Shown here one piece after another: positions 19,610 through 29,544 of a stretch of DNA of 56,579 nucleotides. The DNA is from Oxalobacteraceae bacterium (lineage in GTDB: Bacteria; Pseudomonadota; Gammaproteobacteria; Burkholderiales; Burkholderiaceae_D), in contig CANFLV010000023.1 of assembly GCA_947448025.1 (NCBI GenBank), forward strand, positions 1 through 56,579, given 5' to 3'. The position numbers and the translations under genes were made by a program. A model generated the notes under the pieces. It saw only the letters and a program-made list of their open reading frames with translations, did not search any database and had not been told where the DNA came from. Numbering within the stretch: position 1 is the first letter of the stretch; the number at the start of each line of letters is the position of its first letter.

Positions 19610-20278
19610 TTACGCGTTGGGCTCATACCTCGCCAGGCAAGCCGTCAACGCCGGCTGCAGCTGTTCCGCACTATTGACGGTGATGCCCTGGTCGCGCAAC
19701 AAACCATCCTTCAAGCTGTAAACCCAGCCATGCACGGTCAAGTCCTGACCGCGTTCCCATGCATCCTGCACGATCGTGGTGTGGCACACGTTCGTGACTT
19801 GCTCGATCACATTCAATTCCACCAGCCGGTCGACCTGCGCGCGAGATGGCGTAACTTCGCCGAGGTAGCGGCCATGCTTTTGCGAGACGTCCTGCACATG
19901 GCGCAGCCAGTTATCGGCCAGACCGACCCGCCGCCCCGACAGCGCCGCATGCACGCCCGAGCAGCCATAGTGACCGACGACCATCACATGCTTCACGCCG
20001 AGAACATCAATGGCGAACTGCAGCACTGACAAGGCATTCAGGTCGGTATGCACAATCACATTGGCGACATTACGATGCACGAACAATTCGCCCGGCGCGA
20101 GGTCGACAATTTCATTGGCCGGCACGCGACTGTCAGAGCAGCCTATCCACAGATATTCGGGCGACTGCTGCGACTCCAGGCTTTTGAAGAAATTCGGATT
20201 TTGCTCGATCATCGAGTTCGCCCACGCGCGATTCTTGTCGAACAGATGACTCAGGGAATCCGGGATTTTTTCTGACAT
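19610..20278 (-). CDS. can: Beta-class carbonic anhydrase
   Basis: Zinc enzyme interconverting CO2 and bicarbonate in the cytoplasm. The 222-residue product carries the beta-class motifs CSDSR (zinc Cys plus the Asp/Arg dyad) at about residue 46 and HYGCSG with the second zinc Cys near 107, and the HRNVAN stretch between them. ATG 20278 is preceded by AAGGA at a good distance; the longer frame from 20350 would add an unconserved hydrophobic leader. It lies between panB (convergent) and the dnaK operon. The symbol follows the E. coli beta-CA of the same class. Confidence 0.92.
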   Translation of the reverse strand: MSEKIPDSLSHLFDKNRAWANSMIEQNPNFFKSLESQQSPEYLWIGCSDSRVPANEIVDLAPGELFVHRNVANVIVHTDLNALSVLQFAIDVLGVKHVMVVGHYGCSGVHAALSGRRVGLADNWLRHVQDVSQKHGRYLGEVTPSRAQVDRLVELNVIEQVTNVCHTTIVQDAWERGQDLTVHGWVYSLKDGLLRDQGITVNSAEQLQPALTACLARYEPNA

Positions 20279-20329
20279 GCGTTTTTCCTTAAAATGACCG
20301 GCTTGCATAAAGGCTGACAAAGCGAGCTT

Positions 20330-20377
20330 ACATAAAATAAGGGCCAGCATCCTGGATTATCCAGCAAGACCGGCCCC
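20330..20377 (-). terminator. Probable intrinsic terminator after dnaJ
   Basis: Read on the minus strand, a nested stem begins GGGGCCGG and closes with CTGGCCC, with an inner CTGGAT/TCCAG stem. It is followed by the T-rich run TTATTTTAT at about 20330-20340. It starts some 20 bp after the dnaJ stop and would end the grpE-dnaK-dnaJ transcript before the carbonic anhydrase gene. Confidence 0.6.
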
Positions 20378-20398
20378 TAGAATTACCAAAGATTAAAC

Positions 20399-21553
20399 TT
20401 ACTCAAAAAACTCTTTGACCTTGTCTTTCCAGGACTTCGACTGCGGACTATGTTTCGCGCCGCCCTCCACCGTCAGTTTTTCGAATTCGCGCAGCAAATC
20501 CTTTTGCTTGTCGGTTAACTTGACCGGCGTTTCGATGACGACATGGCAGAACAGGTCGCCGGCATAACCAGAGCGCACGCCCTTGATGCCCTTGCTGCGC
20601 AAACGGAAAGTCTTGCCCGACTGCGTACCTTCCGGCAGTGTGAACGAGGCCTTGCCATTGAGCGTAGGGACTTCGACGTCGCCACCGAGCGCGGCCTTGG
20701 TGTACGAAATCGGAATCTCGCAATGCAGGTCGTCGCCATCGCGCTGGAACACCGGATGCTGCTTGATGTGGATTTCGACATAGAGGTCGCCAGGCGGGCC
20801 GCCATTCGTGCCCGGCTCGCCATTGCCGGAGGAGCGGATGCGCATGCCGTCATCGATACCGGACGGGATCTTGACTTCGAGGGTCTTGTTGCGCTTGATA
20901 CGGCCGACACCGGCACAGCTTGGGCATGGCGTTGGAATGATCTTGCCGGTGCCATGACATTTCGGGCAGGTTTGCTGAATGCTGAAGAAGCCTTGCTGCA
21001 TGCGGACCTGTCCCTGGCCGGCGCAAGTCGGACATACCGTCGGTGAAGTACCGACTTTCGCGCCAGAACCACTGCAGCTTTCGCAGGCATCCCATGAAGG
21101 CACACGAATTGTTGTGTCAAAGCCGTGCGCTGCCTGCTCGAGTGAAATCTCGAGGTTGTAACGCAGATCGGCACCGCGATACACCTGCGGACCGGCACCA
21201 CGGCCACCAGCGGCGCGACCGCCGCCATTGCCGAAGATGTCACCGAAGATGTCACCGAACGCGTCGGCAAAGCCACCCGCGCCGCCGGCGCCAAAGCCGC
21301 CGCCGCCGCCGCCGCCGCCCATGTTCGGATCCACGCCGGCATGGCCGTAACGGTCATACGCTTCGCGCTTTTGCGGATCGGACAGCATCTCGTAAGCCTC
21401 TTTGGCTTCCTTGAATTTATCTTCCGCACCCTTGCTGTCCGGATTGCGGTCCGGATGATGCTTCATTGCGAGTTTGCGATACGACTTCTTGATCTCTTCA
21501 TCAGTAGCGTTTTTCGCGACACCCAGTATTTCGTAAAAATCACGCTTTGCCAT
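20399..21553 (-). CDS. dnaJ: Chaperone DnaJ (Hsp40)
   Basis: DnaJ delivers unfolded proteins to DnaK and stimulates its ATPase. The 384-residue type I protein has an N-terminal J domain with the HPD tripeptide (KHHPDRNPD, about residues 32-40). A Gly/Phe-rich linker contains an unusually long pure Gly run near 78. Four CxxCxGxG zinc repeats follow ([32 protein letters not shown]), then the substrate-binding C-terminal half. It is the last gene of the heat-shock group, 137 bp after dnaK with a terminator-like hairpin between. Confidence 0.98.
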   Translation of the reverse strand: MAKRDFYEILGVAKNATDEEIKKSYRKLAMKHHPDRNPDSKGAEDKFKEAKEAYEMLSDPQKREAYDRYGHAGVDPNMGGGGGGGGFGAGGAGGFADAFGDIFGDIFGNGGGRAAGGRGAGPQVYRGADLRYNLEISLEQAAHGFDTTIRVPSWDACESCSGSGAKVGTSPTVCPTCAGQGQVRMQQGFFSIQQTCPKCHGTGKIIPTPCPSCAGVGRIKRNKTLEVKIPSGIDDGMRIRSSGNGEPGTNGGPPGDLYVEIHIKQHPVFQRDGDDLHCEIPISYTKAALGGDVEVPTLNGKASFTLPEGTQSGKTFRLRSKGIKGVRSGYAGDLFCHVVIETPVKLTDKQKDLLREFEKLTVEGGAKHSPQSKSWKDKVKEFFE

Positions 21554-21590
21554 GTTCGAGGCGCCCTGTTCTATACCAGCAAAAATAAGT

Positions 21591-21635
21591 GAAAACGCCG
21601 AGAAGTAGGCTGATGGGCAACCTTGCTTCTCGGCG
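21591..21635 (-). terminator. Terminator-like hairpin between dnaK and dnaJ
   Basis: On the minus strand CGCCGAGAAG (21626-21635) pairs perfectly over ten bases with CTTCTCGGCG (21596-21605), and TTTTC follows directly. This is the shape of an intrinsic terminator, yet it lies inside the dnaK-dnaJ unit. It may therefore act as an attenuator that sets less DnaJ than DnaK. That function is inference. Confidence 0.55.
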
Positions 21636-21690
21636 GGTCATCACGGCACGGCGTCTTTTGGACGCCAGCCACCGCGATCACGATGACAAA

Positions 21691-23640
21691 TTACTTGTCT
21701 TTGACTTCTTTGAAGTCGGCGTCGACCACGTCCTCGTCCTTGGACTTGGCTTGGCCCGCCTCGGCACCAGCACCACCGGCGGCACCGCCCGCTGCTGCAC
21801 CCGCTGCCTGCTGCGCCTGCATGTCGGCATACATCTTCTCGCCGAGCTTTTGCGCAGCGGTCGACAGGGACGCCGATTTTGCATCGATCTCGGCCTTGTC
21901 GCTGCCTTTCAAGGCAGTTTCCAACTCCTTGATCGCGGCTTCGATTTTTTCCTTCTCGCCGGCATCGAGCTTGTCGCCGTATTCCGTCAGGGCCTTGCGG
22001 GTCGAATGCACCAGAGCGTCGCCCTGGTTATGCGCTTCCGCGACTTCCCGCAGGCGCTTGTCTTCTTCGGCATTGGCTTCGGCATCGCTGACCATGGCCT
22101 GAATTTCGGCTTCGGTCAGACCGGAGTTGGCCTTGATGGTGATCTTGTTCTCTTTGCCAGTAGCCTTGTCTTTCGCGCCGACGTGCAAGATGCCGTTGGC
22201 GTCGATGTCAAAGGTGACTTCAATCTGTGGCGTACCGCGTGATGCTGGCGGGATGCCTTCGAGGTTGAATTCGCCCAGACCCTTGTTACCGGCAGCCATC
22301 TCGCGCTCGCCCTGGAATACCTTGATCGTCACGGCTGGCTGGTTATCGTCAGCAGTCGAGAAGACCTGGCTGAACTTGGTCGGGATGGTCGTGTTTTTCT
22401 TGATCATCTTCGTCATCACGCCGCCCATGGTCTCGATACCGAGCGACAGTGGTGTAACGTCCAGCAGCAGCAAATCCTTGCGCTCGCCCGACAAGACTGA
22501 ACCTTGAATCGCTGCGCCGACGGCGACAGCCTCATCTGGGTTCACGTCCTTGCGTGGATCCTTGCCGAAGAATTCTTTGACTTTTTCCTGCACCTTCGGC
22601 ATACGGGTCATACCGCCGACGAGGATGATGTCGTCGATATCGGCAACGCTAACGCCAGCATCCTTGATGGCGATACGGCATGGCTCGATCGTTTTGGCGA
22701 TCAAGTCCTCGACCAGCGACTCCAGCTTGGCGCGGGTGAATTTCAGGTTCAGGTGGACTGGCGCGCCATTCGCCATGGCGATATACGGCTCGTTGATTTC
22801 AGTCTGCTGCGAGGACGACAATTCGATCTTCGCGCGCTCGGCCGAAGCCTTGATGCGTTGCAGGGCGATGGCATCCTTGCCGAGGTCGATACCGTTGATC
22901 TTCTTGAATTCGTCGAGGATGTAATCGATCAGACGCTGGTCGAAATCTTCACCGCCGAGGAAGGTATCACCGTTCGTCGACAAGACTTCGAACTGCATTT
23001 CGCCATCCACGTCAGCGATCTCGATGATGGACACGTCAAAGGTGCCGCCGCCGAGGTCATACACGGCGATCTTGCGGTCGCCCTTGCCGCCTTTGTCGAG
23101 GCCGAAGGCCAAGGCAGCAGCAGTTGGCTCATTGATGATGCGCTTGACGTCCAGACCCGCGATGCGGCCGGCGTCTTTGGTTGCCTGGCGCTGTGCGTCA
23201 TTGAAATAAGCTGGCACGGTGATGACGGCTTCGGTGACTTCTTCACCGAGGTAGTCTTCCGCGGTCTTCTTCATCTTGCGCAGCACTTCTGCGGAAATTT
23301 GTGGCGGCGCGAGCTTCTTGTCGCGCACCGAGATCCAGGCATCGCCATTGTCGGCTTTGGAAATCTCGTAAGGCATCAGGCTGATGTCTTTCTGGACTTC
23401 TTTTTCGTCGAATTTGCGGCCGATCAGGCGCTTGACTGCGTACAGCGTGTTCTTTGGATTCGTGACGGCCTGCCGCTTGGCTGGCGCGCCGATCAGGATT
23501 TCGCCGTCGTCCTGGTAAGCGATGATGGACGGCGTGGTACGCGCGCCTTCGGAGTTTTCGATGACCTTAGGCTGACCGCCTTCCATGACGGATACGCAGG
23601 AATTCGTTGTACCCAGATCAATACCAATGATTTTGCCCAT
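21691..23640 (-). CDS. dnaK: Chaperone DnaK (Hsp70)
   Basis: Hsp70 chaperone; ATP-driven cycles of substrate binding in the cytoplasm with DnaJ and GrpE. The 649-residue protein opens [20 protein letters not shown] (phosphate-1 loop), has [13 protein letters not shown] near 200, [12 protein letters not shown] near 340, the flexible [10 protein letters not shown] linker (about 392), a beta-sandwich peptide-binding domain, and a C-terminal Gly/Ala-rich lid ending [14 protein letters not shown], which contains the co-chaperone-binding acidic tail. It has its own sigma32-type promoter upstream, in addition to read-through from grpE. Confidence 0.99.
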   Translation of the reverse strand: MGKIIGIDLGTTNSCVSVMEGGQPKVIENSEGARTTPSIIAYQDDGEILIGAPAKRQAVTNPKNTLYAVKRLIGRKFDEKEVQKDISLMPYEISKADNGDAWISVRDKKLAPPQISAEVLRKMKKTAEDYLGEEVTEAVITVPAYFNDAQRQATKDAGRIAGLDVKRIINEPTAAALAFGLDKGGKGDRKIAVYDLGGGTFDVSIIEIADVDGEMQFEVLSTNGDTFLGGEDFDQRLIDYILDEFKKINGIDLGKDAIALQRIKASAERAKIELSSSQQTEINEPYIAMANGAPVHLNLKFTRAKLESLVEDLIAKTIEPCRIAIKDAGVSVADIDDIILVGGMTRMPKVQEKVKEFFGKDPRKDVNPDEAVAVGAAIQGSVLSGERKDLLLLDVTPLSLGIETMGGVMTKMIKKNTTIPTKFSQVFSTADDNQPAVTIKVFQGEREMAAGNKGLGEFNLEGIPPASRGTPQIEVTFDIDANGILHVGAKDKATGKENKITIKANSGLTEAEIQAMVSDAEANAEEDKRLREVAEAHNQGDALVHSTRKALTEYGDKLDAGEKEKIEAAIKELETALKGSDKAEIDAKSASLSTAAQKLGEKMYADMQAQQAAGAAAGGAAGGAGAEAGQAKSKDEDVVDADFKEVKDK

Positions 23641-23677
23641 GTTTATTTCCTTTAAATACTAATGATCGATGTGCCAC

Positions 23678-23705
23678 ATATGCGGTAAAAACTGTCGCTT
23701 TCAAG
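23678..23705 (-). promoter_or_regulatory. Sigma32 (heat-shock) promoter of dnaK
   Basis: On the minus strand CTTGAAA (23699-23705) is followed after 13 bases by CCGCATAT (23678-23685). This fits the RpoH consensus CTTGAAA-N11-16-CCCCATNT. It lies about 40 bp before the dnaK ATG. The same 13-base spacing is seen at the grpE promoter. Called from consensus only. Confidence 0.7.
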
Positions 23706-23761
23706 CACTTTTTTTCAAATTTCTTGTGCGGTCAATTTCTCGCTGTGGCGTGGTAAGTTAT

Positions 23762-24322
23762 TTATTGGGCTACTGTGACCAAAGCCGGGCGCAGCAAACG
23801 CTCGGAGATCATGTAGCCTTTTTGCAGTACGGTCACGATGGTGTTCGCAGCCTGGTCGGCCGGCACCATGGAAATCGCCTGGTGCTTCATTGGGTCGAGC
23901 TTGTCGCCTGGCAGCGGATTCACTTCCATCACCTTGTTTTTTTCGAAGGCAGCGGACAATTGCTTGAGCGTCATTTCAACGCCCTCTTTCAAAGCTTCCG
24001 CGTTTGGCGTATCGAGCTTCAATGCCATCTCGAGGCTGTCCTTGACAGGCACCAGCGACTCGGCAAAATTTTCGATGGCAAACTTGTGCGCCTTCGTGAT
24101 GTCTTCCTGGGCACGGCGACGCATGTTTTCCGTATCGGCCTTGGCGCGCAGGAAAGCATCCTGCATTTCACTGGCTTTGGCTTCTGCGGCGAGCAGCTGC
24201 TCGGCCAAGCTGGGTTCTGCTGCTACTGCCTCTGCTGCGCCATTTGCATGGGCGGCTGTATCGGCTGGATTGTGTGGCGCGGATGGATGGTCCTGCGCGT
24301 CCGTTTTTTGCTCATCTTGCAT
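23762..24322 (-). CDS. grpE: Nucleotide exchange factor GrpE
   Basis: GrpE releases ADP from DnaK. The 186-residue product has a disordered, Ala/Asp/His-rich N-terminus (to about residue 40). A long coiled-coil helix follows ([20 protein letters not shown], then [17 protein letters not shown]), and then the four-helix and beta domain with the family ending [22 protein letters not shown] 24322 follows GGGAG six bases upstream; the earlier in-frame ATG at 24343 has no such site. It is first of the grpE-dnaK-dnaJ series and has a heat-shock promoter. Confidence 0.96.
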   Translation of the reverse strand: MQDEQKTDAQDHPSAPHNPADTAAHANGAAEAVAAEPSLAEQLLAAEAKASEMQDAFLRAKADTENMRRRAQEDITKAHKFAIENFAESLVPVKDSLEMALKLDTPNAEALKEGVEMTLKQLSAAFEKNKVMEVNPLPGDKLDPMKHQAISMVPADQAANTIVTVLQKGYMISERLLRPALVTVAQ

Positions 24323-24378
24323 GTAAATCTCCCACGAAATCAAACACTAAATATGGTTAAACGCTGCATCGCCACGGT

Positions 24379-24406
24379 AGATTGGGATAAGCCCCATGAT
24401 TTCAAG
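24379..24406 (-). promoter_or_regulatory. Sigma32 (heat-shock) promoter of grpE
   Basis: On the minus strand CTTGAAA (24400-24406, preceded by CCC) and CCCAATCT (24379-24386) are separated by 13 bases, a near-consensus RpoH promoter. It lies about 60 bp upstream of the grpE start. No CIRCE element (the HrcA operator) was found here or before dnaK, so in this genome the dnaK group looks sigma32-driven. Confidence 0.72.
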
Positions 24407-24509
24407 GGGTATATCCGTACTCAATCTGAAATAGTAGCTACAGGGATCACTGCAGGCTGAGACAGGCTGTATTGCGGCGCGTTCTGCCTGCGTGAATGAA
24501 GTGAGCGCT

Positions 24510-25616
24510 TTACGCTTCGGCGCCGAAATGTTTGGCCTGCGCCAGCGAGATCGCTGCAGCGCGCTGTTTCTGGCCCTGCTGCGCCGGCATCTCGATGGTG
24601 TGCCAGCCGATCAGGTGCTGCTCGACGATTTCCGCCATGGCCGTCGCCCAGACTGGCGATTCATTCAGGCAGGGAATGTAATGGAACTCCTTGCCACCAT
24701 GTTCGATGAAGGCATGGCGCACTTCCATATTGATTTCTTCCAGCGTTTCAAGGCAATCGCCGATGAAACCCGGACAGATCACATCGATGCGGCCGACGCC
24801 TGCTGCGCCGAGTTTCTCGATGGTCGGCTGGGTGTAGGGCTGCAGCCATTCCGCCTTGCCGAAGCGCGACTGGAAGGTGACCATGTACTGGTCTTGCGTC
24901 AAGCCGAGTGCGGTCGCCAGCAGGCGAGCGGTCTTGTGGCATTCGCAAAAGTACGGGTCGCCCATCATCAGGGTACGCTTGGGCGTACCGTGAAAACTCA
25001 TCACCAACTTGTCCGGCCGGCCGTGCATGGCCCAGTGTGCGAGGATGGATTCTTCGAGCGCCAAAACATAGCCGTCATGGTCATGGTAATGCTTGATCAG
25101 GCGCAGCTCGGGGATATTGCGTTCGCGCTGGTAATGGCTGAAAACGGCATCGAAAATCGAGGCGGTCGTGGTCGCCGAATATTGCGGATAAGCCGGCAGG
25201 ATCAGGATGCGGTCACAGCCCTCTTCCTTCAGGCTTTTCAGCACATCCGGCACGGATGGCTGGCCATAGCGCATTGCGTGCGCGACGGTCAGCTGATGGC
25301 CGCGTTCAGCGAGTACTTCGCCGAGCATGGCGGCTTGCTGTTCCGTGTGCAGACGCAAAGGCGAGCCCTTGTCAGTCCAGATCGTCGCGTACTTTTCGGC
25401 AGACTTACCTGAGCGAAACGGCAAGATAATCATGTTCAGGATGCACCACCAGATCAAGCGCGGGATTTCGACCACGCGCGGATCAGACAGGAATTCCCGC
25501 AAATAAGGCCGCACCGCGGATGCGGTCGGTGCCTCCGGCGTGCCTAAATTAACAAGCAACACTGCAACTTTAGTAATCTTGCCGTGGGTATGGGAGGGTT
25601 CTTTACGAAAGTACAT
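24510..25616 (-). CDS. hemH: Ferrochelatase
   Basis: HemH inserts Fe2+ into protoporphyrin IX, the last step of heme synthesis. The 368-residue protein shows [20 protein letters not shown] at the start, [10 protein letters not shown]-type helix sequence, [14 protein letters not shown], the active-site His in [10 protein letters not shown], and the C-terminal [17 protein letters not shown] with the conserved Glu-rich helix. There is no C-terminal membrane anchor. It is on the same strand as grpE, 187 bp upstream of it; the hemH-grpE adjacency is common in betaproteobacteria. Confidence 0.97.
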   Translation of the reverse strand: MYFRKEPSHTHGKITKVAVLLVNLGTPEAPTASAVRPYLREFLSDPRVVEIPRLIWWCILNMIILPFRSGKSAEKYATIWTDKGSPLRLHTEQQAAMLGEVLAERGHQLTVAHAMRYGQPSVPDVLKSLKEEGCDRILILPAYPQYSATTTASIFDAVFSHYQRERNIPELRLIKHYHDHDGYVLALEESILAHWAMHGRPDKLVMSFHGTPKRTLMMGDPYFCECHKTARLLATALGLTQDQYMVTFQSRFGKAEWLQPYTQPTIEKLGAAGVGRIDVICPGFIGDCLETLEEINMEVRHAFIEHGGKEFHYIPCLNESPVWATAMAEIVEQHLIGWHTIEMPAQQGQKQRAAAISLAQAKHFGAEA

Positions 25617-25720
25617 AAGCTATCCGGCTGGTTTTGTCGGGAGCTATTATAGTTGGCAATCATCTTTATGCCGCGACGCGTGTGATTTCAACTCCGGTAA
25701 ACACAACTTCAGACCACTTT

Positions 25721-25789
25721 AATTAGGGTCAGAGTCGAATTTTCCCACAAGGAAAGTTGCCAAAATTTAAATTGACTCTGACCCTAATT
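25721..25789. repeat. 69-bp palindromic element (REP/MITE-like)
   Basis: AATTAGGGTCAGAGTC (25721-25736) is repeated exactly as its reverse complement at 25774-25789. Inside is a second small hairpin, TTTCC/GGAAA (741-745 with 751-755 of this block), and an AT-rich spacer. Sequences close to GGGTCAGAGTC ends are, as I recall, found around REP-associated tyrosine transposase (RAYT) genes, so this may be a non-autonomous copy; no transposase gene is in the window. Confidence 0.6.
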
Positions 25790-25809
25790 GATTGCGACCG
25801 CGTCAGATT

Positions 25810-26023
25810 GAGTCAGGGCTATCGGGCGCCGCCAGGCTTAACAAGTCACCAGTCTGGCGGCGCCCGATAGCCCTGACTCTGGGAATGGCGTTGAGGCGCG
25901 ACCAATTTAAAACCCCATCCGGCTGGGTCGCTGGCAGCGCCACGCTGGACTGTCAGAGGCATCCGCCCTGCGCGCCACATCCCTTAAAAAGTCAGCAGGG
26001 ATGTGGCGCGCAGGGCGGGTGCC
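25810..26023 (-). repeat. Double-hairpin intergenic element, copy 1
   Basis: Two long hairpins are joined by a ~78-bp spacer. Hairpin A: 25810-25835 pairs perfectly (26 bp) with 25854-25879. Hairpin B: 25958-25983 pairs with 25998-26023 (26 bp, one wobble), loop CTGCTGACTTTTTAA on the minus strand. A second copy lies at 48238-48450 in opposite orientation. Read with recN, whose stop is 19 bp away, the order is B, spacer, A, the same order as copy 2 relative to its own upstream gene. No coding frame is conserved between copies. Confidence 0.85.
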
Positions 26024-26042
26024 GGGCATAGAATTGATGGGT

Positions 26043-27692
26043 TCAGAGCGCCAGCAATTCGCGCGCGTGTTTGCGGGTTGTTGCTGTTATCTCTATGCCG
26101 CCGAGCATGCGGGCGACTTCTTCTACGCGGGATTTTGTATTCAGCAGGTCAATGCGGGAAATTGTCTTCTCGCCTGTGCTGTGCTTGCTTACCTGGAAAT
26201 GGTGGTTCGCCTGGCTGGCGACTTGCGGCAAATGCGTTACGCATAAGACCTGGCGCTCTTGGCCTAGACGTTTTAGCAGACGACCAACGACTTCGGCCAC
26301 GCCACCGCCGATACCACTGTCGACTTCATCAAAAATCAAGGTCGGCGTCGCCGTCGCGGTCGAGGTGATCACGGAAATGGCCAGTGAAATCCGCGCCAAT
26401 TCACCACCCGACGCCACCTTCGCTAACGGGCGCGGGATCGTGCCGGCATGTCCGGCGACTAAAAATTCGATTTGCTCCACGCCATTGGCCGTCGGCTCGC
26501 ATGGCGTCAAGGCGATCTCGAAACGCCCACCGGCCATGCTCAATTCCTGCATCGCCGTCGTGACCGACGCGCCCAGTACCTTGGCGGCGTTGGCGCGTGC
26601 CTGCGACAGCTTTTGCGCAGCGTCAAGATAAACTTTCTTCAGCTTCTGCTCTTGCGCACGCAAGGCTTCGAGATCACTGGCATCGGCGAGCTGGCGCAAT
26701 TGCGCGGCCAGCGTCTCGAGTTCCTGCGGCAATTCATCCGGCGTGACATGGAATTTGCGCGCGGTCGAATGAATCGCTTCCAGGCGCGACTCGACTTGCT
26801 TCAGGCGTGCCGGATCAAGTTCCAGGCGATCGAGGTAAGTATTGAGTGAATACACGGCTTCCTGCAGCTGGATGCGCGCAGGCTCCAGGACGTCAAGTAC
26901 GGGCTTGAGGCCTTCATCGATATCGGCCAGCTTGCCGAGCTTGATAGTCAGACTGGTCAGCTGCGACAGCATCGGTCCGCTCTCGGCTTCGGAAATCAGG
27001 TTCAAGGCCTCCTGCGCGCCTTCGATCAGGTTCGCGGCATGCGACAGGCGGCTGTGCTCATTGCTGATGTCGGACCATTCACCGGGCTTGGCAGCGAGCT
27101 TTTCGAGTTCGGCGACTTGCCATTCGAGGCGCTCACGCTCCAGCAGCACATTCTTGGCATTGGTCTCGAATTCCTCGCGTTGCTTTGCCAGCGCCCGCCA
27201 TGCCTTATACGTCAGTCCGAGCGCGCGCACCTCGCCCGTTAATCCTGCCTGACTGTCAAGCAGTACCCGCTGTGCATCCGATTTCAACAAGGACTGGTGC
27301 GCATGCTGCCCATGAATATCGACCAGCATCGCGCCGAGTTCACGCAGCTGGCTGGCCGTCGCTGTCACGCCATTGATGTATGCCTTGGAACGACCGGCAT
27401 TGTCGATGAGTCGGCGCAACAGGACTCCGCCCTCTTCGATCGTGAATTCGTTATTCGCCAGCCAGGCATCGGCCTCCGCGCTAGTGGAAAACTCTGCGCT
27501 GATATCCGTCTTGCCCGCGCCTTCGCGCACCACGCTCGCGTCGCCGCGGCTGCCCAGCGCTAAGGCCAAGGCATCAATAAGGATAGACTTGCCCGCGCCG
27601 GTCTCGCCGGTGAAGACCGTGAAGGCGGACGTGAACTCAAGTTCAAGCGCATCGACGATGACAAAATCACGAATGGATAAGGAGCGCAACAT
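26043..27692 (-). CDS. recN: DNA repair protein RecN
   Basis: RecN is an SMC-like ATPase that gathers broken DNA ends in double-strand-break repair. The 549-residue protein starts MLRSLSIRDFVIVDALELEF. It has Walker A GETGAGKS near residue 30, long coiled-coil arms (about 150-370), the ABC signature LAKVASGGELARISLA, and Walker B TLIFDEVDSGIGG. ATG 27692 is used; the frame is open for 25 more codons upstream without family similarity. nadK lies just upstream on the same strand. The double-hairpin element lies just after the stop. Confidence 0.97.
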   Translation of the reverse strand: MLRSLSIRDFVIVDALELEFTSAFTVFTGETGAGKSILIDALALALGSRGDASVVREGAGKTDISAEFSTSAEADAWLANNEFTIEEGGVLLRRLIDNAGRSKAYINGVTATASQLRELGAMLVDIHGQHAHQSLLKSDAQRVLLDSQAGLTGEVRALGLTYKAWRALAKQREEFETNAKNVLLERERLEWQVAELEKLAAKPGEWSDISNEHSRLSHAANLIEGAQEALNLISEAESGPMLSQLTSLTIKLGKLADIDEGLKPVLDVLEPARIQLQEAVYSLNTYLDRLELDPARLKQVESRLEAIHSTARKFHVTPDELPQELETLAAQLRQLADASDLEALRAQEQKLKKVYLDAAQKLSQARANAAKVLGASVTTAMQELSMAGGRFEIALTPCEPTANGVEQIEFLVAGHAGTIPRPLAKVASGGELARISLAISVITSTATATPTLIFDEVDSGIGGGVAEVVGRLLKRLGQERQVLCVTHLPQVASQANHHFQVSKHSTGEKTISRIDLLNTKSRVEEVARMLGGIEITATTRKHARELLAL

Positions 27693-27792
27693 GAATGGGT
27701 TTTTTATACTGTCGCGCCTGCTGCCGGGGCATGCGCGGCAGGCGTGGGTTGATCTTGACGACGGCAAATACGTCGCTGCGTTTTTGCTGTTT

Positions 27793-28710
27793 TTATTTTA
27801 GCTGACCTTCAGCCGATGGATATTCATTCCAGTGCAACTTCTGCCTCAGCGTTTCGAAGTAACTCCAGCCTTGCGGATGCAGGAAGGTCGTCGTGTGTTG
27901 CGAGCGGCGGATCACAATACGGTCCTGATGCTGCAGACTCGCCAGCGACTGCATATCGAAATTGACGCTGGTGTCGCGACCGTTGACGATTTCAATCACG
28001 ATCTCGCACGAATCGGGCAAAACGATCGGCCGGTTCGACAGCGCGTGCGGCGCGATCGGCACTAGCACGACGCCACCCAGACTCGGATGCAGCAAAGGCC
28101 CACCCGCCGACAAGGCATATGCCGTCGAGCCCGTCGGCGTGGCCACGATCAAGCCATCCGAGCGCTGGTTATACATGAAACGGCCATCGACATCGACACG
28201 CAACTCGAGCATGCCGGAACCCGCACCGCGCGAGACCACTACATCATTAAAAGCAAGACCATGAAATATCGCTTCGCCGCCGCGCAGCACGGCGCCTTCG
28301 AGCAGGCTGCGCTGCTCAGATTCGACTTTACCGGCGAGCATGTCGGTGAGCACCGGGATCATCCGATCCAGCGCAATATCGGTCATGAAACCGAGCCGCC
28401 CCTGATTAATCCCGATCAGCGGCACATTGAAGGGCGCGAGCTGGCGCGCGATGCCGAGCATGGTGCCATCGCCGCCGACGACGATGGCGACATCGGCATG
28501 CATGCCGATCTGCTCCGGCGTCATCGTTGCAAAACCGCTGATGCCGCTATGGCATGCCGTCTCGGCTTCGACCAGCACGGTTCTGCCGCTGGCATGCAGG
28601 AAGTCAGCAATATCGGACAGCCATGGCGCATTGCCGGGTACCGGATATTTACCGACGATGGCGATCGTCTTGAAGTCGTGTGCGGCGGCGGACGGGGAAA
28701 TTGGCAACAT
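27793..28710 (-). CDS. nadK: NAD kinase
   Basis: NadK phosphorylates NAD to NADP in the cytoplasm. The 305-residue protein contains [11 protein letters not shown] at the N-terminus, the catalytic GGDGTMLG motif near residue 80, [11 protein letters not shown], and the glycine-rich [21 protein letters not shown] region. It precedes recN on the same strand by 100 bp and is divergent from a HAD hydrolase gene; hrcA lies beyond. The hrcA/nadK/recN cluster is widely conserved in beta- and gammaproteobacteria. Confidence 0.97.
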   Translation of the reverse strand: MLPISPSAAAHDFKTIAIVGKYPVPGNAPWLSDIADFLHASGRTVLVEAETACHSGISGFATMTPEQIGMHADVAIVVGGDGTMLGIARQLAPFNVPLIGINQGRLGFMTDIALDRMIPVLTDMLAGKVESEQRSLLEGAVLRGGEAIFHGLAFNDVVVSRGAGSGMLELRVDVDGRFMYNQRSDGLIVATPTGSTAYALSAGGPLLHPSLGGVVLVPIAPHALSNRPIVLPDSCEIVIEIVNGRDTSVNFDMQSLASLQHQDRIVIRRSQHTTTFLHPQGWSYFETLRQKLHWNEYPSAEGQLK

Positions 28711-28777
28711 GCTGCAGATTAGACCATAATTTGTGCTCTGGATGAAGAATCACCTGACTGACAAGAGCAGCAAAATT

Positions 28778-29485
28778 ATGCACACACGCCACATCAAAGC
28801 AGTCCTGTTCGATCTCGACGATACACTGTGGCCGATCGTGCCCGTGATTCGCCACGCCGAAACCATCCTGCATGCGTATCTGGAAACCCATGCGCCGGCT
28901 GTCACGGCGCAATTCAGCCCGGACCGGCTGCGCGAAATTCGTGCTCGTTTGCTGAAGGCCGATCCTGCGTATCAGGTCGACTTGCTGCGCCTGCGCCATG
29001 CGGTGCTCACGGAAGCCTTCCATGCCTGCGATGCCGACAAGCGCCTGATCACGCCGGCGCTGGAAATGTTCCAGCGTGCGCGCAATGCCGTCACGCCTTA
29101 CGAGGATGTCGTGCCGGGCCTGACGAGTCTGGCGCTGCGCCTGAAGGTCGGTTCGATCTCCAATGGCGCGGCCGACCTTGAAGAAATCGGCATGGCGCAC
29201 CATTTCCACTATTCGATCGCCGCGCACCAGTCAGGCTGCGCCAAGCCGGAACCGGCGATTTTCCTGCGCGCCTGTGAGGCGCTGGGCGTCTTGCCGGCTG
29301 AGGCCGTGTATGTCGGCGATGATCCCGAACTCGATGTCGAAGGCGCACAAAAAGCCGGCCTGCTCGGCGTCTGGATGGTGCGCAGCGGCCTCGAGAGTGG
29401 CAAGGCTCTGCCCGGTCATATCAAGCCCGATGCGATCTGCGCCAGCCTGATTGAACTTGAAGAATGGATAACAGCGCATATTTAA
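28778..29485 (+). CDS. HAD-superfamily hydrolase (subfamily IA)
   Basis: A 235-residue cytoplasmic hydrolase with the nucleophile motif VLFDLDDTLW (DxDxT), a helical cap (about residues 20-95), motif II Ser in GSISNGAADL, the Lys of GCAKPEP, and the acidic GDDPELDVEGA motif. The substrate is not identifiable; relatives include phosphoglycolate-like and nucleotide phosphatases. ATG 28778 gives MHTRHIKAVLFDLDDT; an in-frame upstream ATG at 28733 adds residues without similarity. It is divergent from nadK and 59 bp upstream of hrcA. Confidence 0.85.
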   Translation: MHTRHIKAVLFDLDDTLWPIVPVIRHAETILHAYLETHAPAVTAQFSPDRLREIRARLLKADPAYQVDLLRLRHAVLTEAFHACDADKRLITPALEMFQRARNAVTPYEDVVPGLTSLALRLKVGSISNGAADLEEIGMAHHFHYSIAAHQSGCAKPEPAIFLRACEALGVLPAEAVYVGDDPELDVEGAQKAGLLGVWMVRSGLESGKALPGHIKPDAICASLIELEEWITAHI

Positions 29486-29544
29486 TGAAGGTAAGTTTCG
29501 GTAAGGCTCTATCATCAACGCCTGTGCTCGAATAAAATGAATCC

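Noticed and set aside
22504-23655. 383-codon plus-strand frame opposite dnaK
   Set aside because: Antisense shadow; dnaK reads perfectly on the other strand.
25617-26042. Possible insertion sequence between hemH and recN
   Set aside because: Two palindromic elements are present, but there is no transposase frame, and I saw no clear target-site duplication around them.
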